A DNA stretch of 64,000 bases from Annulohypoxylon bovei var. microspora. Lineage: Eukaryota > Ascomycota > Sordariomycetes > Xylariales > Hypoxylaceae. The stretch is from assembly GCA_022836615.1 (NCBI GenBank), contig MU405220.1:248001-312000 (forward strand). The letters run 5' to 3'. Position 1 is the first letter of the stretch. Each line of letters begins with the position of its first letter. The notes under the pieces were generated by a model, which searched no databases, was not told the origin of the DNA, and saw nothing but the letters and a program-made list of their open reading frames with translations. Shown here one piece after another: positions 11,243 to 22,303 of the stretch. The position numbers and the translations under genes are program-made.

Positions 11243-13573
11243 ACAGGCGGGCGGGGGAAAGAAAAGCCTTCCCCTCCCCCCGCGAGGCCCTAGGCAGGGT
11301 TATAGAAATATCTAGCGCGCAAGGTGGTAAAAAGAAAAATCCGGAGAATTTTTTTTTTTTTTTTTCATATGCTACTACGTAGGTACGTAATAAAACCCCG
11401 GAGACTCGAACCCCGGGGGAGTTGGGATGGCACGAGTGTGGAGAAGGACAGGGCGTGCTAGAGTAGCCTTGACCGATGTGTAATGAATGACTGGGGCAGG
11501 GTGGAACGGATTAAGTGGAGGGAAGGGGGCTCGGAAAAGGGGGCCGGTAAACTACCTGGGGCAGCTGGGGAAGGGAAGGGAAAGGGTAACGTCGGCCGGT
11601 AACTAATTAGGGCATACCGGCCGGCCACGAGGCAAAAAGAAAAAAGATGAACGTTTCTAAAGAAACGTCGGGGTATCGTGTGGTGTGAGCAAAGTGAGCA
11701 AACCTCGGTAGGAGGAAAGTGAAAGAAAAGAAAAAGGTCGACGATGCCTAGCAAGGCGCCCATATTCCGTCACCGCCAGAGTAGAGTAGAGTACAGAGAA
11801 CCGCTTAGCTCCCGCGCTCTTGCGTGTGCGATGACGAACCACTTACTAGGATATATGGAAGATCCGTATACCTAAATCATGATAATCCAATGACTAGTCG
11901 TACTAGTAAAGAGCGAGAGAAGTGAGTCCTCGAGTGATATGTGAGATATGAGATGTGAGACGTATGATAGGACATTAGAAAGGGTATATGTCGTTATCTT
12001 AACAAGAACCGAAGCCCTATATCTTCCTTTTCAAGGGTCACAAACTGTGTATGAAAGGTAGAACCAAGGCTATCAAGAGGCACATGTAGTATACATATGA
12101 GCACCAATAACGAATCCTCCGGATATCTACGCCGCCCTAACGCATTACAATATTTACCTCAGATATGCAGGCAGGCAGCAAACAAGCGAGAGAGCAAGCA
12201 AGCATAACTCATAGACGCTTGCTTCGCTTCGTATTAGCTATCGCCATCGATATTAATACGACCCACGCATGGGTGACGGATGGGCCACTATCGTGACCGC
12301 AACTACTGCGAACTACAGCACAGCACGATAGCCATACCGACGGAATACCCGAGCATCCATCCCGCGTTTCGATTCGTTTCGACTCCAGAACCCGCGCTAG
12401 GTACTCCCACATGGGCGGCCCCATCGATCTACCGTCGTGGGAAGCTCCGCCCTTAGCCCATCGCGGAAACTCCGCCCCTAAAACAAACAAAAAAAAAATC
12501 TCCATCGTAAAATTAAAAATCGCGGGGTTACAGAGGTAGCCATGCCCATATTACCTAGCTACTAGGTAGGTATGTACCTATCTACATATGTCTTGCTCGG
12601 TTTGTTTCGTTCGAAGGGTTGTGGATGTCACATGCTGTAACCCGTATCCGCCTGGCTTCGGTCCGATTTGGGGGCCACACAAACCGACCCCCCCCCTTCG
12701 ACGTAATCGTCGCAATTGCGGTCGAAACAAAAACCTGAAACGGAAAATTCGCGTGCGCGCCTGCGTCCTGCTATGATTCGTCGCCGTCGCCCGTCTATCT
12801 GCCTGCCTAATCCTGACCGCTCCGCGCACGTCCAAGTTCGACGCCGGATCTCTGAGCCGCCTCCGGAGGACGACCGGTGAAAAAAAGCGTCGGAGTTACA
12901 TATCACTCCATGCCTCTTGTAGTATGTGTCGCGAACGCGAACGTAGCAGGCAAAGATGTTTAAGGTATATTCGATGGGATAGATGATCTGACGGAAGACT
13001 TGAACATGAGACCATCGTTGGTGGCTCTTTGCGGCTAGGTAGGATCTAGATGTTAGGCGCATGAAAATCCTGCCCTTCCTACCAACTGTTTAGCACCGTT
13101 GATCGGTCCCGTAGACGCCTGTTCCTTTTTCATGCTCTTCCCGTAGTCTTCGACAACTAGTCGGGCCCGGTCATCTATTTCGATCACGGTCCGATTCCTT
13201 CGCGATAAGCGCGAGGATGCGAACGGATTCATGTAATATGGGTACACAATGCCAGTTGTAGATGGCTAATGCTGCCAAGTGAGATGGCGCAATGGTGAAA
13301 GCAATGGTATCGTGTCATGATATCATATGGATCCCTCGTGGCATGCGGACTGTCTACTTCGGGGACAGATGTGTTCGTCGACATTGCTGACGGCCGTAAC
13401 CTTAGCGCACGTGGATGGAGACCCCCGTTCCTCACGAATGTCAGAACCATCTTAGGGTTCAGATTTCCAGCACAAGGACGTAGACGCCGCCATCCCCATC
13501 TATCGTTGTGCTCGGCTTACTCCTCTTTCCAGACAGCCAGAGTCATCAGGCTCACATAGCCCACCCATCACAA
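11243..13573. other. intergenic between two genes' 3' ends
   Basis: The stretch contains a poly-T tract near 11349-11366 and several TACCTA/TAGGTA motifs. Minus-strand frames at 12628-13062 and 13053-13247 (one with the run IEIDDRARLVVEDYGKSMKK) could be exons of an unrecognised or decayed gene, but I could not join them by convincing splice sites. Nothing else is supportable. Confidence 0.4.
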
Positions 13574-14544
13574 TCACCGCCACCCCCCAACCCGATGTTC
13601 ATTCCAGCGCTCCCTCCTCTCCTGCCTAAGATACAGCACCTTCTTCGCATCCCTATACCTCCTAACCCAATCCAGCACCTCCCTCTCCGACGCCAGCCCC
13701 CCATCCCCCCCGTTCCCCCCTCCTCCCCCCCCCTCGAGGAAGCTCTCCTCCAGCGCGCGGCACACGGCGTCCTGCTCGGCGAGGCTCTGGCCGAGCCGTG
13801 CGTACAGGGCGGCGGGCGCGAAGGGCGCGAGCGCCGCGTCCATCTCGGCCTGCTTGGCGCGCCACTGGCGCTCGAGCGCGTGCGTGCTGAGGAGCTGGGC
13901 CTGCGCCTGGGCGCGCTGCGCGCCGAGCCGCGCCTCGAGCTCCGTCAGGTGCGCCGCGAGCCCCGTGTTCTCGTTCAGCGCGCCGAGCAGCGCGTCGCGC
14001 GTCGCGGACAGGGAGGGGTGGGCGGCGGACGGCGCGTGGGTCAGCGCGTCGAGGGTCGCGGGCGAGGAGAGGATGTCGGCGAGGTCTTGTTTTCTGTTGG
14101 GGTTGCGGGGGTTAGTGTTAGGTATACGTGTTTATAGACGGGAAGCCTGAAGGTAGAAAGGTAGATAATATAACTTGTGCATATATATAACACTATCCTT
14201 AGAGTACACGGAATAGCGAATAGCGAATAGCGAATAAATACGTACGACTTATCCTCCAGTATCCTAGGTAGCCATTGCTCGCCCGGATCTGGTATGCTCT
14301 CCTGCTCGCCGCCCATCGGGGCCGGAATCAGGCCCGACGCGTCCGTGCTAGCTAGCGATTTGCCCTTGCCCTGCATGTCCCTCGCGAAAGCATCGTCCGG
14401 GATCGGCGGCGGCGGCCGAGGAGAGTTGGAAGCGGACGGCGTGCCCAGGCGGCTGGTCTCGTGGCTGCTGGGTTTCGGCGGAGGTACCGGGGGCGGGGGA
14501 GTTGGGGTGTACATTTCCCCTTCGCTGTATCCTGTACTGTACAT
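13574..14544 (-). CDS. VPS37: VPS37, ESCRT-I subunit with Mod(r) domain (2 exons)
   Basis: Exons 14544-14246 and 14093-13574 (minus strand) give 272 residues. The 152-nt intron is GTACGT...AACAG, phase 2, and joins LEDKS to KQDLADIL. The N-terminus is a Pro-rich linker (TPPPPVPPPKPSSHE). Residues about 95-265 form the helical Mod(r) (modifier of rudimentary) domain, with the family's HPSLSATRDAL, LEARL, ALERQWRAKQAEMDAALAPF, LYARLGQSLAEQDAVCRALE and DWVRRYRDAKKV pattern. VPS37 is part of the ESCRT-I heterotetramer with Vps23, Vps28 and Mvb12 on endosomes, sorting ubiquitinated cargo into multivesicular bodies. A (G)n stretch in exon 2 encodes GGGGGG. The intron contains a GAATAGC tandem repeat. 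The start ATG could have a further 5' non-coding exon. Confidence 0.88.
14211..14236. repeat. 7-bp tandem repeat inside the VPS37 intron
   Basis: GAATAGC occurs three times perfectly, followed by a partial copy, within the VPS37 intron just after its donor on the minus strand. Confidence 0.9.
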
Positions 14545-15059
14545 GCGCTCAGAATTAGACGTAGGAGCCTCCTCGATGCTGTATCAAGATTGCACTTGTG
14601 CTGGTGACTGGTGTTGATTGTGTTGAATATGTTAAAGCTTTGAGAGCTGTTGGGTGAAGAGGTCCGAGGTAGCAAGACTGCCGTTCGCTTATCTTATCAT
14701 CCGATCGCATCTACGTAATAGTCAGGGGTAGGTACCCCTTTTCAATACATCACTTACATCAACCTATAAAATATTTAACTTCTAACTAGATAGTCTAGAT
14801 TTAGAGAATAGATACGGATTCGCAAGAAGCACATTGATAATCATGAACGTTGGATTGTAGAAATTGCACACTTCATTCGGATTCAGGTTTGTCATGCTAT
14901 ACACTAGGAGCATCTAGCATGCCCCGAGGAACGCCCTTACTTTTGATGGTCATCGTCACATCTTCAAAGCCAACCAACGCCATTCAGTCAGAATCCTTCC
15001 AAAATGCAAGTGATAGAACAGAGCCATTGGTGTTTATCTCAGACCATGCAGGTCACCTC
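14545..15059. other. intergenic: VPS37 promoter and NUP84 3' end
   Basis: These 515 bases of AT-rich DNA separate two same-strand genes. They include a TAGGTACCCC palindrome-like motif near 14730. No coding signal is seen. Confidence 0.5.
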
Positions 15060-18000
15060 TCACTTCTTGACCGACCATAGCTCTCGTGTCCATCCATGTT
15101 CGCGCATCATTCTCTTACTATTGATGCCACCGGGTCCCTTCTTCTCATTACTGCTTATCGCAAGTGCTTTGCTGCAACTCGCGAATCCCTCGACAAGCTC
15201 CTTCATTCGACCAGCTTTCATGATTACCGCTTGCACGTCCGCATCCTTCTTCGCAATAACCGACGCAAGTTCCATGCATTCCAGCAGGTTGTCGCGGGTT
15301 AAGGTCGTTCCGGCAAAATGCAACACGCTGACGTATCCTATAATCGTCTCGGGAAGATATGCATCTCGCAGATACGTGAAATCTTCGTCTTCTAATTCAA
15401 CTAGTCAGTAACTTTCATCACCTAAGTAGCCAAGCCGTCGTAACTAACCTTCAATACTCTCCATGAGCCAGTTGTTTAGTATGGGGCGCATGAGGCTCTT
15501 GATGGACTTCAGTTCATGACCTATATGAGACCAGAAGTCTCTGCCTACTTGCTCCGCCGGGCTACGTCGGACGGTTAGCAGAGCCCCATCCCGAGAGACC
15601 AGGGAGGCGGTAACTTGCTCTTGGACTAATAATTGACTCGAAGCAATGGTCTCCATCAAGTCCAGAGCTCTAGTCAAACATTCCATCTCGAAAAAGTTTT
15701 GGGCAGCCGCAATTTCCTCCGGGCCAAGACCGCTGTCTTCTAACGAGCCAGTCGCGGCACTTGCTCGGACCTCGTCAAACCACGAGACATCTGAGTCATC
15801 TGAGTATACAATACCTGCCTTCCTCTTAAAAATCTCGGCACAGCGCACTCGTTCAGCCAAGGCACGTGCTGCATGGAGGTTGAATTGCACTGATATAATA
15901 TTAGTACCGAACAAAAATATTTCCAGCGGGCGGCAGAAAAGGAAGACTTACTGAGAAATCGTTTGTATATGGCAGTGCCGTATCGGAAAAATTCGTACCA
16001 GAGGCCATCAACAAGGAGGAACCATTCCAGCGACTGAATGAGATGTTCGTCGACATCATCGAGATTCTCCGGGGGCTCTCCAAGGAAATCTGGCTTCAGA
16101 GGACGTCCATACTTGAGTGTAGGTGGATCATTGGAGAATACCGTGAATCTGCCGAATGGTGGTGGGCGCTCCGCCGGCTCAGGGTGCTGTTGAAGAAGAG
16201 ATCGGGGCTGGAATTGGACGAATTCGGCAATGTCCATGCCGAGCTTCTCCATAAGTCTCAACAGTATTTCCCTCTCCGGCTGATCAGTTACGCTGGTGAC
16301 ATTTCGGCTAAGCGTGAAGAAGGCTCTGTCTCCTCGCATTTGACTGCAGTACAGGGGCATTATGTCCGTCAAACCTGTTAGTCTTAGAGTAGTCACATAC
16401 GCAGAGACTACATTCTCCTGTACTTTGTGACGTTCAGAAAGCTCTGCGTGTAGACCACCCTCTAACTCCTCAAGATTTGACAAGATCAGATATACGTGGA
16501 CCAGGACGCGTAGGGCGCTATGATCTGTCGGTTGTACAAATTTGGTGTCGTCTACGTCTTGATCGTCGGAACCGAAACGTGGTATCAATGCTGATACGCC
16601 CTCCTTATTCGCCAACTTAGAAAGCGCAAGACCGAGATCGTAGGTGTACTGGTCTAAGCTATCGGAAAGAATAGCTGCTTGAAGAGTCTTCACAGGCGTC
16701 TTCGCCTCTTTGGAGGTCTTGGTGTTCGTCTCCAAGGACTTAACAAGACGTTCCCCGACGGAAGCAGCATCGCCGTGGAACTGAACAGCGTTGAAGGCGG
16801 GAAAGCTTTGGGTAATGGTAGCGGTTGAATCCGGCGGGGATCGTTTCATCAAGTAGGCGTCAAACTGCGTTCGCAGTAACGCATTATAGTGAGCGTAGAC
16901 AAAATCGTCCCAATCTTCGCAGATTTTCTCGACACTTTGTATGTCACCCGAGAGGATTCCGTAGACAGCACGCTCAAAATCGTCCGTACCACCCTGTCGT
17001 GCTAAAGCGAAGGATGTGCGCCGCCAGAGAAGCATCGAGAGCGGGTCACAGTTAAAACGGACATCGCTTTCGTCCTTAGACAAGGGCATAGCTGACATGC
17101 TGACAGCTCTCCAGACTTCAGTCCTCTCGACACACCAATCTCGAATCTCGGAAATGCTTCGTCCTCGTCGTAATAGTTCATAGCACCCAACCCAAATGGC
17201 TCGTTCAAAGTACTCATCTTGAGGCTGGAGCTTTCGGTTCTGTCTCGTTGCTACGTCGGGGTCAAGTTGGGTTACAAGAGGGTTCGATCCGTTACGGAGC
17301 TTTTGGACAACGTCAGAAGCATTAGGATCTAGAGCTCCAGACCAGCCGTTGAGATTCTTCTGCATCTTGATAGCAGATCGCGTATGGAGCCAACCATATG
17401 CGATGATATCACCCCTCTCCGCTCGCTGCTGATAATCCCGTACCAACTCGTCTATATCCATACGCGATTCATCTGCGCTATTCTGTAGACATTCCAGAAC
17501 CGCTTTGCGCTCCTGCGCAGTAGAATCCGATTGCAGAAACTCATCCCAGAGCTCAGAGCATGATTGGAATCTTGATACGTCATGGCGCGTCGGCTTGAGA
17601 GAGGTCTTGTTCGAGTATCGCAAAGGCAAGAGACGACGCAGTAGATCCCAAGTCTGGGCTTCTAACTCCCATCTCTTAAGTGTTTCTACCGAACCTGGAG
17701 ATCCCGGCGAGTTTTCCGCATCGTCTAGTTCCATCGAATCTTGACTGGAAGCATAGTGTGAGTGACTGGGCCCGGTACTGGCCCCCTTTCCTTGCGATTT
17801 GCGTATGGCGTGGACTTTCTTAGTCGCATACTGGTAGTAGGAATCAACCAGCTTAAATATCTCCGCCCGTTTCTCTGCCGGAGACTTTCGCACTAGTGAG
17901 AGTGAGTCAAGGTCCCTAGCAAACTCCTCGGCATCTTGTGCGAACTCGTTCTCGGCTTGGGTATAGAAAGGCGACGCTGTTGGAAAGTGATGGTCAGTCT

Positions 18001-18124
18001 CCAACGGCTCTCCAAATTCAATTGATGGTATTAATGGTGGTGTACTTTGGTCATCTAGGTCGAGAGGTGGCGACGGCGCACCAAACTGCAGGCCATACAC
18101 GGGCTGAGATCTTTGGGACATCAT
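15060..18124 (-). CDS. NUP84: nucleoporin Nup84/Nup107 family (3 exons)
   Basis: Exons 18124-15952, 15889-15449 and 15391-15060 give 981 residues. Intron 1 is GTAAGT...TATCAG (62 nt) with a TACTAAT branch. Intron 2 is GTTAGT...TTAG (57 nt). An alternative acceptor 9 nt earlier would also stay in frame, but it sits directly on the CTGAC branch site. The Nup84/Nup107 helical solenoid shows in DSYYQYATKKVHAIRK, the block with YGWLHTRSAIKM, and WLHTRS-like helices through to the C-terminal LLRLMEKLGMD and RDAYLPETIIGY segments. This protein is a scaffold of the Y-shaped Nup84 (Nup107-160) complex coating the nuclear pore. The N-terminus (about 120 residues) is disordered. Length is in the range of fungal homologs. 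M1 and M2 are adjacent ATGs, so the start is uncertain by one residue. Confidence 0.88.
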
Positions 18125-18910
18125 CGTGTTAAGGAGGATAGATGGAGGTGATCTAAAAGATGGTTCTTATTTTTGGATGGGGAGCTGGTTGCTAACCAGC
18201 ATCCTCCAAGTCGCTAGATATCGCACTCAAACGGACAATCGCGGATTATCATCTATTACGATGATTTGGGGTTGGCGTGTTGGGTTGTAGTACTATTGGT
18301 GTGTTGTTAGGAAAAAGAATGGAGCTTGTGAAGCTCTTTACATGGAAAAGAATCTGGACGCGATTAGGATGCCCACAGCGTGTCAGTAGCAGTTGCTAAA
18401 GCGAATTAGGTTGGCAGGTGAGCAGGTACGTACCTAACTAAGATGACTGTTGGATCCGGGACCTAACCTTAAAGTTTGAACCAATCATAGAGAAGCATCA
18501 GCCTCATTAAACTAGCCACAGTGGCTGCAGTGGAGGAGTACAAAGGTAAAAGTTTCTGTCTTAAAATTTTTCTGATTTTCTCTTTTCTCTTCATAAATGT
18601 CATCGGCATTCATATTAGAGTCTCGGGATAAGCCAACTATTGCTTTCAATGTTTATCCAGATCCTTCCAGGATCTCTCGCGCGCTCAATGATCGCCTAGA
18701 ACGATTTCTACTCTTCGTAAATGTTGCCTGGTCTCTTGTCTAGGTTAACGCATATAAGGAGATGTAGAACATAGTACTGAACATGCTACATAGGTACTTT
18801 CGGGTATGCGTAACTGCTCGATGATGATGTGGGATAACAGATAGAATACCTCTCTTGCAATTGCAATTGGACGGTCGAGATGTGCCTTTATACATAAATA
18901 TTATAGCCGC
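18125..18910. other. intergenic: NUP84 promoter and CMC4 3' region
   Basis: 786 bases with no coding signal. It contains a TACGTACCTAACTA motif near 18430 and is AT-rich toward the CMC4 stop codon. Confidence 0.5.
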
Positions 18911-19344
18911 TCACTTGTTCCGCTCGTCCTGCATCTGCTTTAATTTCAACCGAAGGAGGCTGGCTTTTGGGCAACTGGCGCTCGTTGCATTATCACCATG
19001 TTTCTGGTAGAAGGCATCGCAACATTCGTATAGGGCGTCGATAAAACGTGAGCATTTTGCCTCGCTGTAGTTATTCCTTGTAAGGCAATCTATTCATGTC
19101 AGACCAAGCAGAGTGCAAGTGTCGGGTTGTATACCTTGAATAGCACACTTTCAAGAAGCTCATTAGCCGCGTGTTCCTCGAGTTTTGCTCGACTAGATTT
19201 TATATAGGTTGGAGGTAGGTATGTATTTTCAAGGACTCACAGCGCGAGGGTGGCATGGAGGTTTCGACTCAAGATCTTCCTTCAAACCCTACGCTCCTGT
19301 TAGTTCCAAGTATTATTCATAGTAATGTCAATGGAACACACCAT
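18911..19344 (-). CDS. CMC4: CMC4, mitochondrial twin-CX9C protein (4 exons)
   Basis: The four tiny exons are too short to stand out as open frames: 19344-19342 (only the ATG), 19288-19241, 19147-19135 (a 13-nt microexon) and 19089-18911. They sum to 243 nt, 80 residues. Introns are GTGTGT...GCGTAG (53 nt), GTGAGT...GAAAG (93 nt) and GTATAC...GAATAG (45 nt). The product starts MGLKEDLESKPPCHPRA and continues CAIQDCLTRNNYSEAKC. The two CX9C pairs (CHPRACAIQDC and CSHFIDALYEC, the second followed by a further Cys) and the ending CPKASLLRLKLKQ match the Cmc4 family. CMC4 is an intermembrane-space protein imported by the Mia40 relay; its molecular role is unclear. The reading was assembled by hand, but the family match across every junction makes it strong. 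Confidence 0.88.
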
Positions 19345-20658
19345 TTTCTATTTTTTTTTTTTTAAGTAGAACGCTAAATCTTCTGCTTAGATTTATAGGC
19401 AATTCTTAGAAATGCAACTGAATAACCTCTGGGTTGAAAGCTCAATAGTGTTTAACTTTAGTGGATTGGTCCTTATCTTCATGTGGCCAAGAGATCCTGT
19501 CATCGGTCAATTAAATATGACGTCGATAAAATGTCAACTAACTTCATAAAGTCTTTCAATGTATAAATCTGGCTAGTTAGTCACATGTTTCTTTAATAGC
19601 CTATAATGAGTATCAAGACTTTTTAATTTGCAGCTCTTGAATCACTTCACTTCTAAGTTACTAAGCTATAGTGAATATAGAAAAATATCAAAGGATACGG
19701 CGCCTAACTTTCATCAGCTGGAGGTGATCATTGCCAGCTGTGCGATAGTGTACAACTGCGTACATGATACATGCATATGTACAAGAGTCTAGGCTAAAAT
19801 ACCAGGTACCTGTTTATCAATTTGACAATTTGTAACATTGTGAGGCGATAATGCGGTACTAATCGGAGATAAGAGCTACATTATATTGGTGGGTAACAGG
19901 GGATTAAAACGAATAATATACTCATTCTAGGTTAAAAATCTCAGAGTCATACAGCTCTTGTTACACATAAACAGACTGCCTAAGGGCAATGGGCCAACAA
20001 TAAAGAAACTAGAGAAAGTAATAAAACACCAGAATCATAGAAAGTTTTAACTCATGTAATTCTTAGGCTGGCTTTGCCTGGAATTTAAGTTGTCCTGTTA
20101 CCAAAGAAACATACATGTACATGGATAGGGCAGATAAAGTATGACCCGCAGGAAGTACCTGCTGGTGTAAAAGTACCTGCCCCGCATCTAGCGTGGTTGC
20201 AGTCGCTGTTTCTCACTTTTGAGGGCGCCTCATGTAGGCCGCAGCCTTCGTGTTGATTCTAAACTTCACCACCGCAATCGCATTCACATTTTTAACTTCT
20301 CTTCTTTCCTAACACTTTTTTTCCTCCCTTTCTTCCCACACTCACAAATTCTTTCCATAATCGCGCTGAACATATTAAGCCTTTCCTATTTCAATTTCCC
20401 TAAAGGCATCTCTTGTTCTTAAGCGATCTCTATCCCCCGGTCTACGTTGACTTGTGAGTATTGCCATCCCACCGCCGTGCAATTCACACAATTTTAGAAA
20501 GCTACCAACCTTCTACTTCTTCCAACAAGCCCCCCACTAACACTTAACGCCTGTCGGCGATCCCAACAAATAGGTAGCAAGCCAAGGTTCTTACTAAGAC
20601 CGCAAACCACAAAGATAACTCTCCAGTACTTCAGCATCCGCAAGTATACCCACTCAAG
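19345..20658. other. divergent intergenic region, CMC4 / SUMO promoters
   Basis: 1.3 kb between two divergent genes. The part before SUMO is strongly pyrimidine-rich (20290-20420). A possible SUMO 5'-UTR intron runs from GTGAGT at 20454 to TTTTAG at 20497 (44 nt). No other coding signal is seen. Confidence 0.5.
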
Positions 20659-21089
20659 ATGTCCGGAGAAAACGATAGCGGAAGCCCCGCGGCTGAGCGC
20701 CAGGATGCACCTGCTGGCGGCAACGAGCACCTCAATATCAAGGTGACCGACAACAACAACGAGGTCTTCTTCAAGATCAAGCGGTCCACCAAGCTCGAGA
20801 AGTTGATGACAGCCTTCTGCGAGCGCCAGGGCAAGAGTGTCGAGGCTGTCCGTTTCCTATTCGAGGGACAGCGAGTGCAGAAGAGCGATACACCCGACTC
20901 GGTAGGTTACCTCATATTCGTTCTATTTCACCACATAATAGACTCTATCCTACCATTGAATCATTTTGGCGCTTCTATTAAACCTTATACCTGCTAACCC
21001 TGGCATTTTTCGTCTCGCAGTTGGAGATGGCGGACGGCGACACCCTAGAAGTCCACCAGGAGCAGGTCGGAGGAGCCTGCCGCCGTTAA
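20659..21089 (+). CDS. SMT3: SUMO, small ubiquitin-like modifier (2 exons)
   Basis: Exons 20659-20901 and 21021-21089 give 103 residues. The 119-nt intron is GTAGGT...TCGCAG, phase 0, between PDS and LEMADGD. After a flexible Gly/Ser/Ala N-tail, residues about 20-97 form the ubiquitin-like fold with SUMO signatures: HLNIKVTDNNNEVFFKIK, STKLEKLMTAFCERQGK, VRFLFEGQRV and MADGDTLEVHQEQVGG. The di-glycine is followed by a four-residue tail (ACRR), so the precursor needs Ulp-type protease trimming before E1 (Aos1-Uba2) and Ubc9 conjugation. SUMO modifies mainly nuclear proteins. A single conserved SUMO gene is usual in filamentous fungi. The start is the only ATG that fits the family N-terminus. 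Confidence 0.96.
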
Positions 21090-22303
21090 CACCACCAGCC
21101 TCGTCACAGCTAGCACTTTGGTGTCAACAATGACACCGAATCGTACATGGATTACGGACTTGGGGAATGGAGTAGGGGTTCGTGATATACCGGAGTAAAA
21201 TCAGATGACGGTGGAAGCAGCAAGGGCCCCGGATGATCTCTCTTAATCGTCTCGGAAACCCAAAACGCCATTCACAGGCCCTCGTTGATACTCTCCCTAA
21301 CCCGAGTTAGGGGGCCGTCTGTCATCTAGATTTTCTTGCTTTTGCAAATCTTTCAGAAGTAAATTTCTTCCATCAATCGAGAAACGGGCGGCTGAATCTC
21401 GAAAGAGAGTTGCTTTGGCATTGCCGCATAACTTACTTGATTTTTTATTTATTTTTTACATAATTGTTTTCGTGCTACCTTACCGAGTCATTAATCGTTC
21501 CTGAGCTGTCCTCCGTTACCATCTGCTCGTCAGACCTTCAGACCACATTTCCAGCCTTCTAAGGCGACACAGGCCGGACGAAGCCAAGCTAAATCCATTG
21601 CAATTCTGCATATGTCTGTTGTATCATCCAAGGTGTTGGCACCAGCCCATTACACGTAAACGACCTCGCCTCTCCAGCTCATATGGGTAACATCAACCTG
21701 AGGTATGGTTTGTATCCTTAATGATTACTTAGGTACCTACGTAGAGGTACGCAAAAAAAAAACAAGTAGAAATCTAGTAAACCCTCATATCTAAGCCCTA
21801 TATTTGATACGCCTCATGTGCCTAGGAAGCAGGCTACAGGGGCGAGAATAGGAGATGAGGAGAGTGACGGCTGCCTAAAGCACAGCTGAAAGCTCTAAGA
21901 ATGACATATCACAACACGCCACAGCACGTAATAAGACCATTTAGGTACCTTGGTAGTAAACACATCAACATGATCGAACCGCACAAGTCTCTGTATTGCG
22001 AACTATTCTGCTCTTGTCTGCCCTGCTTGCTTGCCATGCCATGCCGAACTTTGCTCTGCCGAACTCCGAAAAACAAAAAACCAACGCCACTAGCGATAAA
22101 TTGAAAAACAAAAAGCAAGTTCCAAGCCCATACCCGATCAATCTCGCCCTACCCCGAAGCATTACTGTACGTCGACCTATCAACTGTAAATCAAGCGCGA
22201 AACGCGAAAGCAAAAACAAACACCGCATGCATGATCTGATCCGCGGGTCGAGTATGCGCTTGCACTCTCGGCCCGTCCGTCGTTAAACTCGTAAAAGTCG
22301 TGG
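21090..22303. other. intergenic, convergent 3' ends of SUMO and LIM genes
   Basis: 1.2 kb between tail-to-tail genes. It holds the probable SUMO 3' UTR (T-rich near 21440-21470) and a TTAGGTACCTACGTAG motif at about 21729. Short frames on both strands are not supported. Confidence 0.5.

Noticed and set aside
11395..11430. tRNA-like T-arm on the minus strand (GGGGTTCGAGTCTCC)
   Set aside because: A 6-bp stem with a TTCGAGT loop exists, but I find no acceptor stem, D-arm or anticodon arm at proper spacing.
12628..13247. Possible two-exon minus-strand gene
   Set aside because: The frames have protein-like stretches, but I found no splice pair joining them and no recognised domain, so it is noted only in the intergenic entry.
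15392..15402. Earlier acceptor for NUP84 intron 2
   Set aside because: In frame (adds three residues), but it sits on top of the CTGAC branch site, so the later TTAG is more plausible. It could still be used as a minor variant.
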